Part shown: positions 11,365 to 21,463 of the stretch, in pieces
Position numbering within the stretch: position 1 is the stretch's first letter
How the letters are laid out: the number at the start of each line of letters is the position of its first letter
Source of the DNA: Margaritifera margaritifera
Taxonomy: Eukaryota > Mollusca > Bivalvia > Unionida > Margaritiferidae
Length of the DNA: 64,000 nt
Assembly: GCA_029931535.1 (NCBI GenBank)
Contig: JAQPZY010001295.1
Coordinates: 1,364,001-1,428,000, forward strand
Direction: 5' to 3'
The notes under the pieces: generated by a model
What the model was told of the DNA's origin: nothing
Database searches by the model: none
Seen by the model: only the letters and a program-made list of their open reading frames with translations
Made by a program: the position numbers and the translations under genes

Positions 11365-11602
11365 AAAGTCGCGTAATCAGCTTTGCCAAGCATGCGGATA
11401 TGTCGCCGAGTATTATCGCGAGCGGCGGCGAAGATTTGCCAACACGAATGTGAAACATGTCGTCGAGGAAAATTCCAACCATCCCGCTGACAAAAAGGAC
11501 AATGAAGTCAATGAAATAATATCTAGGATTGAAGCGATTGCGGTTTCTGATCCTGGTAAAGTAAAAATACTACAAAAATTCATTGCTGGAATAAGCGATT
11601 AG
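11365..11602 (+). pseudogene. Unidentified Polinton 1 gene B
   Basis: A reading frame of about 79 codons ending in TAG at 11600-11602. It holds LCQACGYVAEYYRERRRRF and then an acidic helix-like tail (KDNEVNEIISRIEAI). The CxxC with a basic helix could be half of a zinc-binding motif. There is no clean start; upstream sequence from about 11215 is coding-like in another frame. It sits just before the SAP-repeat frame. Function unknown. Confidence 0.35.
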
Positions 11603-11629
11603 ACACTGTTTTATCCAATATATACGGCT

Positions 11630-12238
11630 ATGCCGACTATAAATCAACTAAAACAATCTGCACTAGAACGTGGAATAAGGATACCGATAGGTGCTGCAAA
11701 GGTAGATATACTTGCACTATTGGGACTTCCTCGAGATGAGCCTCGTCCAACCGTGAGGCAACTTCGTGAAACAGCAGCGCAGTTACATATCAAGATTCCG
11801 TCACCGGTCAGGCGGGCCGAAATCGAACGTGTGGTCGCTGTTGAGGAAAACCCTCACCGTATCACAGCTACTATTCCCGCTGAGGCTGTCGCGTATGATC
11901 GTCAATGAGTCCAAGTCCCGTAGCTTAAGTTGCACAAGCGCGTTGGTGATTTCGAAGATTACCGGGCATATATCCTAAAAGTACACATGCCAAGACCACG
12001 TGAGCTTCTTTCAAACATGCGAGTGGGAATCATATCAACTTTACACCACGCGGGCGCAACAGCACTGTCGCATGGGTTAAAGGTGTGCATTATTCTCGTT
12101 GCGGACTTTATCGTGCCGCTTATCGAGTCAGAAGGTCTCAAAGAAGGAGCTAAAATCTCACGCACGCACTCGCAGAGTGGTACCTTTGTAATCTTAAACC
12201 ATGGAGATACTGAGGCTATCAATGACGAAAATGACTAA
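11630..12238 (+). pseudogene. SAP-repeat protein preceding polymerase B
   Basis: ATG at 11630 opens a 92-codon frame with two similar helix-loop-helix units, PTINQLKQSALERGIRIP and PTVRQLRETAAQLHIKIP. The pattern matches SAP-type DNA-binding motifs, which often precede polymerase in Polinton-like elements. It stops at 11906-11908. A shifted frame (11930-12238) continues with EDYRAYILKV and ends in TGA-like context before the polymerase N-terminus. It may be the N-terminal part of the polymerase polyprotein or a separate gene. SAP assignment is by pattern only. Confidence 0.55.
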
Positions 12239-12289
12239 GGTTTTGCATCGATACTCAAAAATTTGATAAATACACCCGAGAAGGTTCGG

Positions 12290-14418
12290 GATGGACTCTT
12301 TCTGCATGCGCAGAAGTTCATGTTCATGTTTCCCTATACAAGCCTTTCCGCGGGTCGAGTTACATTCCGAGGCCAGCCTGCATTCCACGGCGAGCAGTGA
12401 TAAAAGTGAAAAACAAGGACAACTGATGTTTCGAATTGGCGATCTTATCCGCTCTACATCCTTGGTGCCATCAAACAGACCGGCCTCCAAAATACAAACA
12501 GCACCTGTGCGAACTTGAATTCGGCAAAATATAATTTCCTGTACAGGTTACTGACATCGGTAAGCTTGAGCTGCTCAACCCTGACATCGCTGTTAATGTC
12601 TTTACTTGGAATAATGGCTTTCAGCCGATTCGACTATCTACACATGCACGCGTGCAGGCTAGCGTTGATCTGTTGTTGTTGAGCAACATGAACAGTCCAG
12701 CTGTGCGGCACCACTACATGTAGATAAAAGATTATTCCCGAATGGTGTACTGGCACAGCAGATACGAGGGGAGGAAATTTCCATGCAGACCTTGCATGCA
12801 TGTGTCTAGCACCCAACAGCTGCTTGACGACAGTGATTTTACTGCAGAGGAGTCAGCGAGAAACCGCAGCGTACGATTCTGCCCGAACCTAACAAGAATA
12901 TTCCAAAATGTGCATCGGTGCAACAGAAGATGAAAGTCCCATATGTTATTTACGCGGACTTCGAATGCTTAAATGTTTCCGTGGACACCCCCTCCGGGGT
13001 TCAATCAAATACTTTACAAGTTGCTGATCAAGTTCCATGTGGGTTTTGCTACACTCTTGTTAGATGAGACGGAGCAACTGAGCCGCCAAACGTTGAGGTG
13101 TTTATTAAATCGCTCGAGGTTACGGCGAAATGGATTCGACATCATCTTTCCTTGCCCGCAGACATGCTGGAGGTTTCCGTGGCGACTAATTGTTGGGTCT
13201 GTGATGGTCCCTTTGGGACCGATGGTCCTGAAACCTCCGGTGGAGCTGGCAGCTCCGGAAGCGACGCTTCTCGTGTTCGCGATCACTGCCACATCACTGG
13301 CGCGTACAGAGGAGATGCACACAGCGCATGCAATCTACAGCTGCGAATTTACCGTAACTAAATAAAAAATCCGGTTGTGCTTCATAACCTGCGCGGGTGT
13401 GAATGTCACTTAATCATGCAAGGAATGACAACGGCATCGGACGCTGAAATAAATGCCATTTCCAACAACATGGACAAATAACTGACATTTCGGCTGGGGT
13501 AGCTGCAGTTCATTGACTCGCTGCAGTTCCTCAATTCCAACCTGGACAAACTCGTCAACAACCCTGGGGCGGACAGCGACAATCGCTTTACGACTACTCG
13601 CCGTTACATTGGTGCTGGGGTAGAGCCGGAGACATTGAAGTTGCGTACCCGCAAAGGAATCTATCCCTATGAGTACATGAGTGACTGGGAAAAGTTTTCT
13701 GAAACTCAATTACCTCCGATTAAGGCCTTTTACTCATCGTTGTCCCGAGAAGGCGTTTCCACCGACAACAGCACGCACGCTAACAATGTATGTTCCGAGT
13801 TTGGTTGTCGAAATCTCAGTGACTACCACGACCTGTATCTGCGCACGGATGTGTTACAGCTCGCGGATGTGTTCGAAGCGTTCCGCGATACCGCCATGCG
13901 CGTGTACAAGCTCGACCCCGCGCATTAATTCTCATCGCCAGGAATGGCTTGGGATACGTTGCAGTCGAAAACCAAGATCGAGTTAGAACTGTTCATTGAC
14001 ACTGACCAATATTTGTTTATTGAACATGTTATCCGCGACGGAATGTCAATGGTGAATGACCGTTGTGCTCGCGCGAACAACCCACGCGTGGACGGATACA
14101 GTCCCGTCTTCCCGAACAGTTACATGCTACTAGTCCATCGAGTGCTCCGGTTTCGTCAGCACGCGTGGATGGCTCCTTACATTCAAATGGATAAAGATCT
14201 GCAAACTGCTGCGTCTAGCGAATTCGAGAAGGACTTCTTCAAGCTGATGAACAATGCTGTGTTTATAAAGACCATGGGAAATTTGCAAAAACGAATTGGC
14301 GTCGACCTTGTCTGCGACAGTGATAAGAATAAACTTCTTAGACTCATTGCGGACCCGGCAATTGAGTCGACTAATATATTCACTGGTGGATTGGTAGCAG
14401 TTCAGTGCCGTGCTCGCT
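12290..14418 (+). pseudogene. Protein-primed-type DNA polymerase B, truncated
   Basis: Remnant of the element's replicative polymerase. In order: a conserved N-terminal module (PRRAVIKVKN near 12390, VNVFTWNNGFQPIRLS near 12595, then a CRPC...H-like knuckle near 12785); exonuclease motif I YADFEC near 12950-12967; a cysteine/histidine nuclease-like insert at 13186-13361; the block KGIYPYEYMSDWEKF at about 13655; DYHDLYLRTDVLQLADVF near 13820-13880; and LMNNAVFIKTMGNLQKR near 14240-14295. The reading switches frames and has stops at about 13362, 13480, 13500 and 13926. Homology ends at 14418, before the YxDTDS palm motif, so the catalytic C-terminal part is absent. Confidence 0.88.
13186..13361 (+). 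pseudogene. Endonuclease VII/HNH-like insert within the polymerase
   Basis: Reads CWVC, a Gly/Ser-rich loop, then RDHCHITGAYRGDAHSACN. Spacing CxxC...DHxHxTGxxRGxxHxxCN is the zinc-binding fold of phage-T4-type recombination endonuclease VII and is found inside DNA polymerases of Polinton-like elements. All four cysteine positions and the DHCH site are still present, although the surrounding polymerase is broken. It is open for 87 codons and ends with TAA at 13359-13361. Confidence 0.8.
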
Positions 14419-14498
14419 AACTTTTCAACGGCTGTCTCAACCTTCTAATAAGCACGGGACTGTATTATATGGCAGCCAGTTTCTCATCCATGTTTATT

Positions 14499-14870
14499 AT
14501 ATCAATGTGCTTTGCATCCAAGTGCAATTTTGGCCTTCATGCCTCCTTGACAATCCATCTGGTGATCTTTCTCCGACAGCCGGTCCCGCGATCGCGTTCA
14601 AGTCATGGATGAGATCCACGTCGGCGCGTTGACGCGCACGGATATCATTAGATGTTTTATACGCGAAATCATATCGGTAGCATGCAGCATCGACGCGGTT
14701 TGCATGTTCTTCTCTGGGTGCTGGTCGGTTATTGGAGTCCAGTCGTACATCCAACCGTGTTACAGGCCCACAGTAATTATATCCAGGGATATAATTTTCG
14801 CCAGGATATTTACTCCACGGTACTCCAGGTAGCTTCGCTAACGCAGAATCGATATCACCGCCGCCAAGAT
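14499..14870 (-). pseudogene. Parvovirus-type phospholipase A2 domain, antisense
   Basis: On the minus strand, residues read PGYNYCGPVTRLD, the calcium-loop type region, and then DAACYRYDFAY, the active-site helix. The layout DAxCxxHDxxY is that of the VP1-type PLA2-like domain that many Polinton-like elements also carry, thought to help particles leave endosomes. The catalytic histidine position reads tyrosine (codon near 14672), so the enzyme would be inactive. The frame ends with TAA at 14497-14499. Upstream it meets a stop at about 14878. It lies tail-to-tail with the truncated polymerase. Confidence 0.75.
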
Positions 14871-15029
14871 ATGTTTAGACCCGAAGGACCTGGGTCGTCC
14901 AGAACCAGAAGTTCTCACAAACGTAAATTCCTTTGTTCCACACCGGGAACAAGTTCCATTAGTTGCGGTTCGAGTTGGATTTGCAGTAGGTGTTTTCATG
15001 CAGCATCGCACACAATATGATATTCAAAC

Positions 15030-15700
15030 ATGACATCAGGAAAGATAAAAGATTTCACCATCGTTGACTTCTTTGCGTCGGTGAAACCTCATCCGATAAA
15101 GCATGGTTCCAATGAAACCGGTTCCGTGTTTCCTAATTCCGTTCCTGCACTGATTAATTACCCTACCGGATCCGGGAGAACCCAAATATTGTTGAATCTG
15201 ATCATGCGATGGTTAACTTGGGATCGGTTGTATGTGATTGCGCCATCCGCATATGATCAACCGTCTTATGACGTACTCAAGGATTTCATTGAAGCGCTTA
15301 CATCGTCAAAGACGTCTTCGTCGTCCACCATTGAGTTATTTTCCACGATCGATGACGCCACTTCTATTGATGACCTCGACCCTGAGGACGGTAATCTTGT
15401 CGTGTACGACGATGTGATGCTTGACCGGCAGGCCCACGAGAATATTTTCCCGCAGCCGGCACAGATGTGATCGCTGTGACCTAACATTACTCACACGTGT
15501 GTAAAATGATCCAGGATAACTTCAAAATGTTGATGATATTTCGTGAGGATGACGCGCATGGTTGTGCAAATATTTTTTAGACTCGCGGGATGAGTTTCGA
15601 AATATGTTCTCGGAGGCCAGCAGAACCCATACGGTTCCTCACATTTGATTTGACTGATGGAACGCACAGGTATCGCGCTTGTTTAAACAATTCAATTTAA
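15030..15700 (+). pseudogene. FtsK/HerA-type genome packaging ATPase, broken
   Basis: ATG at 15030 opens a 146-codon frame. The P-loop reads NYPTGSGRTQILLNL (about 15165-15205) and the Walker B strand NLVVYDDVM (about 15392-15418). This is the A32-like ATPase that pumps DNA into capsids in Polintons and adenovirus-like elements. The P-loop lysine position is arginine. TGA ends the open part at 15468-15470, but family sequence continues in other frames: IQDNFKMLMIFREDD near 15512-15560 and FLTFDLTDGTHRYRAC near 15640-15685. At least two frame changes separate the pieces. Confidence 0.82.
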
Positions 15701-15749
15701 CAACTTCGATAAATGTATGCAGTGTTAAAAACAAAGAAAACCGCCAGCG

Positions 15750-16640
15750 GTATCATATGAAAGTATGCTGAATGACGCCGCAAAGCTGCCCAGGATCGAC
15801 TGGAACTTCTTCACGGTTACATAAGTGTCCTTGAAAGTGTCAAAGATATGTATGCGTCGCGACAGGCCGCACGGAAAGACCTCACAGCGGACTTCGAACA
15901 AATGTTTGCGCCGCTGATCAAATCCACGCGCGGGGAGTTTCCCTGCACGATTCACTCTCACACATATTCGGGTTCTGTAGAGACGTTCGTAAGGTTATTT
16001 TCTAGGCCAAACACAGTCATGTTAACTCGTAAGGGCAACGCCAATGACTGGCCACAGAAAAACGTTTGAAATCATTCATAGAGTCTGGCGAAACATCAAC
16101 GATTTCATTCCTCATGATGACCACAGACTCGTACCTAAGCACCCTTCGAGGTGAATGCTCATGGCAAATAAGTACACAACAAGATATCAGCGCACCACAT
16201 CACGTGTTTGTACCGTTTTAAATCATGGACAATCTGAACACCGAACTGGCAAGTTCAATGATATTTTAAAAACTGACTGAGGTCTCACTGAGGTTAAACT
16301 GTTACCAAGAACCCACCCAAGACATTTGGCTTGACTTCGAAAACAATAATGTCGCGCGTGTGTATCATTGGCTGATGAAATACATGTGCCGAGACCAAAA
16401 CGTTGACATGGGCTTGCAGATTTCCCCAAAAGACTTCACTACGGTATACCCGATTACTTTTATCTCGAGCATCTAGACGTGGTTAAACAGTCCGTGGTGG
16501 ACATGTACTTCAAAGCACGTGTAGGTGAGGCAATAGACTATCGCCGTGATATCTCCGACAAGATTCTGTTGTTGCAGGGCTCAGGTGGCCGAATGAGCCA
16601 TATTGACGCGCCTGTGGTGAACGCGTAGTGGTTTCCGCAA
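15750..16640 (+). pseudogene. Unidentified Polinton 1 genes between ATPase and pX
   Basis: First piece, about 15770-16069, is helical and charged (RLELLHGYISVLESVKDMY and KDLTADFEQMFAPLIKS) and may form a coiled coil. Second piece, about 16060-16630, is broken into many frames; readable stretches include DIWLDFENNNVARVYHWL near 16325 and VVKQSVVDMYFKARVGEAI near 16480. In Polintons the capsid genes sit between ATPase and protease, so the second piece might be a capsid remnant, but I see no decisive motif. Confidence 0.4.
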
Positions 16641-16681
16641 ACTCATTAGTGGGTAATTAGACCGGTAACGTTCCAAATAAA

Positions 16682-17194
16682 ATGTCGCACCAGAGTAAAC
16701 ATGTCACTTTGAGCCGAGATCAACTCGAACAGATCGCAGCCACAATAAGAAAACAGACCGGAGTTCATTTGAAACGTTCCCCTGACAAGTTATTCGGGAC
16801 CACTCCACTGATGTTGACACCAACACAGGCGCAACAGGCCGAAGCAGCCAAACGTCAACGATACGGGATAACTCGGGAGTTGTGAGCGACCGGGGTTGAC
16901 ACAATGAAACACGAAGGCGGAATATTTCCATTCCTCGCGGCCATTCCAGCATTGTTGGCGGCTGTGGTTCCAGCGGTTGCAAAAGCAGCTGCGTTAATGG
17001 GCGTTAGAACCGCATCCGGGGTGGCTCCGAAAAAGAGGGTTGGAGGACGCATAGCGTGTCATAGAAGACTAAAAAAGGGAAAGGTCTTCGATTATCCCGT
17101 CAAAGTCAAAGGTTACCGAACGGAAGCGGTCTTCGGTTGCGGCCTCGCCGTTGACGGACACGAAAGCACGACACTAACCAGTTTTGATTGCTAG
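16682..17194 (+). pseudogene. pX-like minor virion protein with in-frame stop
   Basis: ATG at 16682 starts a frame with LSRDQLEQIAATIRKQTGVH and TPLMLTPTQAQQAEAAKRQ, interrupted by TGA at 16883-16885. The same frame resumes with HEGGIFPFLAAIPALLAA, a long Ala-rich hydrophobic helix to about 17000, then a basic stretch KKRVGGRIACHRRLKKGK. A short N-terminal part, a GGF-like turn, a hydrophobic helix and a basic tail are typical of the membrane-active pX/pVI-like proteins of adintoviruses and Polintons. It is followed by the protease. Family assignment is by architecture. Confidence 0.65.
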
Positions 17195-17199
17195 CGACG

Positions 17200-17570
17200 A
17201 CAAAGTCAGTTAAGCGTTTCCGAAGTGTCTTCATGCGAGATGAACTTGCATCGATGATCCCCCGCCCTTGGGAAACCGGCATAATCAACTTGTATTCGAC
17301 AACAGGACCTGGAACTCATTAGGTCGCATACGCGGTAACACCTCGACATCTTTTGTATTTTGACTCGTAAGGCTTGCACCGCCACATGAAGTTGTTGATT
17401 ATTTACATAGACGACAGAGGCGTCTACCGCTGTTGTATTCAACGCTGCCGTTGCAAACTTGGACAGACGGCCCGATATGTGGAGATCTTGTCATTGAAGC
17501 ACTGCATGCACTCGCGGAAAGTCCGACCCCGCAAGCACTTATTGATTTTGCATTCTCACTTAGAAACTAG
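17200..17570 (+). pseudogene. Adenain-like cysteine protease, broken
   Basis: Maturation protease of the adenain/Ulp1 fold. In frame from about 17200: FMRDELASM, then INLYSTTGPGTH with the catalytic histidine codon at 17317-17319. A TAG follows at once (17320-17322). Next comes LLYFDS with the acidic residue at 17362-17364 and TAA at 17368-17370. After a frame change, ICGDLVIEALHALAE follows, the nucleophile cysteine codon being 17478-17480, ending in TAG at 17568-17570. The catalytic triad order His-Asp-Cys is intact but spread over two frames with two stops. Confidence 0.8.
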
Positions 17571-17588
17571 ACTTGACACATATACGAA

Positions 17589-18295
17589 ATGCCTGTTGAC
17601 ATTTACGGACGCACAGCGACCCAACGCGACGCTGATGTGGATCTGCCCAGGTTTGCCACCAAAGCCGATTTGACTGAGTTTACCAGCCGCGTTGTTGGTG
17701 TTGACCCAAACGAACTTGGGATTTTTCAAGATCGAACTGGAAAACTGCAAACGTCCAATGTGGACATTGATGTTGTTTTAGAGCCGCAAGGTGCCGTCGC
17801 GAAACACCCTGGCCGAAACCACCGAGAACGAGGGAATCAGAGACTTTGATGTGTCGGTTGCGTTTATCAAAGACTACGTCGATGCAAATACGAAATGAAG
17901 GTAAAAAAGGCCGGCGATGAAATGAGTGGAGACCTTATCACGAGCGGAAACCGAATCCAAAGGATGCAAGAGCCCATCAACGATGCTGATGCTGCGACGA
18001 AACAATATGTGAATGTAAAAATCAGCGAGCGATTATCTGATAGCAACGTCGTGGCTGGAACACCAGATTTTCAGAAAAACTTTTGATTGATGGCACATAT
18101 TGGAATATACAAAGAGGAGGAGGAGCAGTAACATCTGGAGTATTTCGTGTAAAACGTGGAAATATTGATGAGTTTCATCCCCAGGGCAGCTTTAAACTTG
18201 TTGCTGATATATCCAGATGTTATTTTTTTATGATGTACGCGTCCACAAACACATCGGGATCTCTTAGCATTCGATTAGTAGATCAAAGACAATAA
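17589..18295 (+). pseudogene. Phage-tail-fibre-like attachment protein pieces
   Basis: Three adjacent open pieces in two or three frames. The first (17589-17849) starts MPVDIYGR and has the N-terminal anchor look. The middle (17895-18086) reads KAGDEMSGDLITSGNRI followed by DAATKQYVNVKI, the repeat motif G-x-MxGDL-x-GNRI-x-DAATKxYV of phage tail fibre and collar proteins. The third (18083-18295) is a beta-rich tail starting IDGTYWNIQRGGGAV. The place after the protease fits a fibre gene. A host-attachment role is inferred. Confidence 0.6.
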
Positions 18296-18299
18296 TTTG

Positions 18300-19114
18300 A
18301 AGATCCTGATGCTGAAGGTAAAATATTAGAATCTAGGTATTGTTTATTCAGGTCAGATCCCACTGACAAGTCATCAGAAACTTTTTCGGTTGCGGGCTCG
18401 TTCAATATAAAAAAAAGTTTGACTAAGAGAGATACATGGGACAAATGTTTTGGGATGAAGCGTTATTTACCGTCTTTCATATTTGCATTTGAAGACCGCT
18501 GACCTTGTATACATGACGGACGCGTCAGTTGCAGAATTTGTTCCGGGCGATGATGGAGCTGAATCGGAAGACGGTGTGTTGGATCAGCTGGGAGGGCCTG
18601 CCAACATTGGTGATGATTTTGTGCCTCTTGTCGACGAATTTCTACGTGACAACGACATTAGCAGACCCTCATATATAATTTCGACGAGAGTCAGACAGAA
18701 ATTGATAGTTGCAATCACCCTGATGCATCAATAACCACGCGAGGCCAGCTTGAAATCGTCGCGTTAGCACGCGAAAACGCCCGGTCGCTGACAACGACTG
18801 GTTTGAAAACATCCAGGGATTGTTTCTACAACGATGAAGTAATATTCACCGACAAAACCACCGCGATAAAATGTTCCGTCAATTATATCGAAACAACAAT
18901 AACTCGACCGGTGAAAGAAAGATCCAGACTGATATTTAACAAGGACGCTCTTGTCCGCGTAACGGATCTTGGACAAAAACGATCATTGACTGCACAAAGC
19001 ACGGGCGTAATCTATGTAGTTCTAGATAAACCTAAATCTTGTAAAGAATCGCCGGAGACAAAAATATTCCGTAGGAAGATATTTTCTATGATTACATGGC
19101 AGTTGTATCAGTAA
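18300..19114 (+). pseudogene. Unidentified Polinton 1 genes downstream of the fibre
   Basis: Coding-like pieces: about 18330-18480 (SSETFSVAGSFNIKKS), 18483-18734 with an acidic stretch GDDGAESEDGVLDQLGGPAN, and about 18700-19114 with a basic Lys/Arg-rich end. They are in different frames. GC-rich codon use matches the rest of the element. No domain recognised. They could be one gene of about 270 codons split by frameshifts. Confidence 0.4.
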
Positions 19115-19293
19115 AGAAAAATATTTGGTTGGAAGTGCGTGTGCGTCTTGCACCCGAACAATCGCGATCACATTATTAATCGAAGAACTGTAATCGGTCT
19201 TTAAAGCTACCGACGCGAAAAAATAATCGAAGCGGAACAACAGCTGCGAGATGAATCACCAAGAAAACCATTTTACTCGCGAAACACGAACGT

Positions 19294-19650
19294 GTGAGTG
19301 TTGTCATGGATGCTGTTTGTGGACTTGCCGCGGCAACAACCGTTGGCTTGGGGGCGACGGGAATTGAGACAACGGCAGCTATCATAGGCATACCAATCGG
19401 AATTGTTATCGGAGCCATATCGATAGTATCCGGTGTGACTGGCGGTGGCGCCAGTAAAATAATTTCCTTACGGTTACATTTGCGAATATGTGTCTGTTCT
19501 GAAATTCTTGCGACCGCCCAAAGTAGTCTCAGCACAATTACTAAGCTGTACTCGGTGAACATCGAAGATTAAACAATTACCATGGCGGAGTTAGAGACGA
19601 TGCTGGTTGAAATCGAAAACCAGCGACGACTCCGCGCGTAGATAAAGCCA
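19294..19650 (+). pseudogene. Small hydrophobic membrane-type protein
   Basis: The frame reads a Gly/Ala/Ile-rich stretch, IIGIPIGIVIGAISIVSGVTG, long enough for one or two membrane passes, then a helical part. A TAA at 19570-19572 splits it. The same frame resumes as TITMAELETMLVEIENQRR and ends in TAG near 19638. The combination of a glycine-rich double hydrophobic helix and a C-terminal D/E-rich helix ending ExExYRRLK-like recurs, from memory, in uncharacterised proteins near Polinton-type polymerases in cnidarians and molluscs. Function unknown. Confidence 0.5.
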
Positions 19651-19726
19651 TCAGGCAAAACGTCAGCAGAAAGCTCCTCTTTCCCAACTGAGTAATTTCC
19701 TTTTAAAGCATTAAGAAGCATATCAA

Positions 19727-19903
19727 ATGCCAAGAAAGTAAGTAGATCTTGCGCCGCAAATTATTGCGGAAATAGAAAAGCTGCATGGTTCCATTCCTGC
19801 AAAAGAAGTCCAAGAAACATATGGAATCAGCTCAAACAAATTATATCAAATATGGAATGCTCTCAAATATTGCCCAGCTGTAAAAAATATCTGGTATCGA
19901 TAA
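19727..19903 (+). pseudogene. Helix-turn-helix protein remnant
   Basis: Starts ATGCCAAGAAAG at 19730, meets TAA almost at once, and then reads QIIAEIEKLHGSIPAKEVQ and TYGISSNKLYQIWNAL: a helix, a short turn and a recognition-type helix, as in Hin/resolvase-like HTH domains. It could be a small regulator or the DNA-binding part of a lost recombinase. It is followed by a TAA near 19901. It lies at the right end of the Polinton-like block. Confidence 0.5.
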
Positions 19904-20045
19904 GAAAGATCTACAGCCCATAATTGATAATATTCGGTCAGCGATGCGCTGATGTAAACAAATCTGGTATCGACAAAAAGATCTACAACCTCTGATTGAT
20001 AATATTGAGTCAGTGAGGATTGGATTTGATGACGTGGAAGAAAAA
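19880..20045. repeat. Short tandem duplication at the Polinton 1 right side
   Basis: ATCTGGTATCGAYAARAAGATCTACARCC and GATTGATAATATT-type text occur at about 19890-19950 and again at about 19962-20018. The two 60-bp units match in most positions. Their coding sense is lost. Confidence 0.6.
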
Positions 20046-21463
20046 AATATCAGCGCTGGATAAAAAAATAGCTAAACCCCAAGGCAATATTTTAGAACCA
20101 TTAAGAAAGCTCTTTCAATGCTTCAGCAGTAGCCGGACACTTTACTCTAAAAGTCTTAGAGCATTTTATGGAACAACAATGGAGGCAAACAGTTGACAGA
20201 GAAATTGCTAGGTGAAGTCCAGGAAGAATTAAAGGAAAACCTGGAGCAATGGAAACCAACAAATTACTAGTAAACATTTGAAAAAGAAAGTGGGATAGCG
20301 GGGCAGTCATGAAAAGGAGTCGACGTACTGTATTTTTCGGATTCTTGATAGGACTATACATGTTTATTGAATTTCTGATGTAAGTCGATATGTCTTTTTA
20401 TATATTTGTTTTCAGGCAGAGGGGAACAGCCTGTTTAGGAACTAATGCTTTAATTCACGTGGGGGAGGGAACTGGGATTTTCTATCGAACCACAATTTTT
20501 ACTTATTTTACTTCAAAATAATTTTTTTTTTCAAACAACATAATGAATATAAGTAGGTATTTTTGTATAGAAATCAGAGCAAAAATACTTAGTTAAAGAA
20601 ATTGTCGGTCTTTTTTTTACTGCAGTTTCCCCTCCCCCCTCCCCGAAAATGACATGGTTGGTCCCTAAAGTAACCCAGTTAAATAGGTGCAATTTGAGTT
20701 GGACAATTTGATTTTGTCATAATTTGACAGGTAACCATGACGCATTCGTCCTTTGCACTGATATCGTGCCATTTTCCATAGGGTCTTTTAGTTTGCCCAG
20801 GGTCTTGCATCGACGGAATACAGACGTATTTCACGATTGAGTGTTATGTGAAGGAAACCAGTTGTTGTCTGTCGAACATATTATTTATATAGTTTATGAT
20901 TGAATGAACAAATGTACTGAAGGATATCCGGACTGGCAGACTTTATTCTCATGCAATGATTGTCACTGTGAGGAAATACTGACGGATGAGGAACGGAAAT
21001 GTCTCCAACGTTTGTTGAAATTGCTGGTAGTAAAGCCTCTGCTTTTCAACCAAAACCAAAACTGATCACAAATCATTGGATTTAGGGTAACATCCTTCAA
21101 CGCCGCGCCTTTAATATTCTCCTTTATTAGTTGTCATGGCCATTATTCTACATCAGATAATGGTACTACAGTAATTTGAGGTTTATATTCTTCAACCTCG
21201 TCCATTTCCATTGAAATCTGGGCTCCTAAATGCTAATTTCACTGAAGAGTTGCTTTGAAAATGAATCAATATGGACTCGTTGTCAAGCATAAATGTTTCT
21301 CAAGAAATATTACCCACAATATCATTCTATTTTGGAAGAGATCCATTAAGTTGAATGGCAATGCTAGAATGTATACGTAAAGTCCCAGAATTATACACAA
21401 TTATTTTAACATGTAATTTTTGTTGGACTTGTTTATTTTGTCTGCTTAGTTCAGAAATATCCA
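20046..21463. other. Intergenic sequence, possibly the decayed Polinton right end
   Basis: Up to about 20340 a weak coding-like trace persists (for example QEELKENLEQW near 20220). After that the sequence returns to AT-rich background with no structure that I can support. Confidence 0.5.

Larger units (their letters stand above)
10234..20045 (+). mobile_element. Decayed Polinton/Maverick (adintovirus-like) element 1
   Basis: A block of about 9.8 kb holding remnants of the Polinton/adintovirus gene set: SAP-repeat protein, protein-primed-type DNA polymerase B, packaging ATPase, pX-like protein and adenain-like protease. It also holds an antisense phospholipase A2 domain, phage-fibre-like pieces, a membrane protein and an HTH protein. 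GC content and CpG use are visibly higher than in flanking DNA. No integrase was found in it. Ends are approximate; neither the long terminal inverted repeats nor the 6-bp target duplication typical of Polintons could be seen. Every gene is broken by stops or frameshifts. Confidence 0.85.

Noticed and set aside
17589..18295. Bacteriophage contamination
   Set aside because: The fibre-like pieces lie in line with animal Polinton genes, share their decay, and are flanked by animal repeats.
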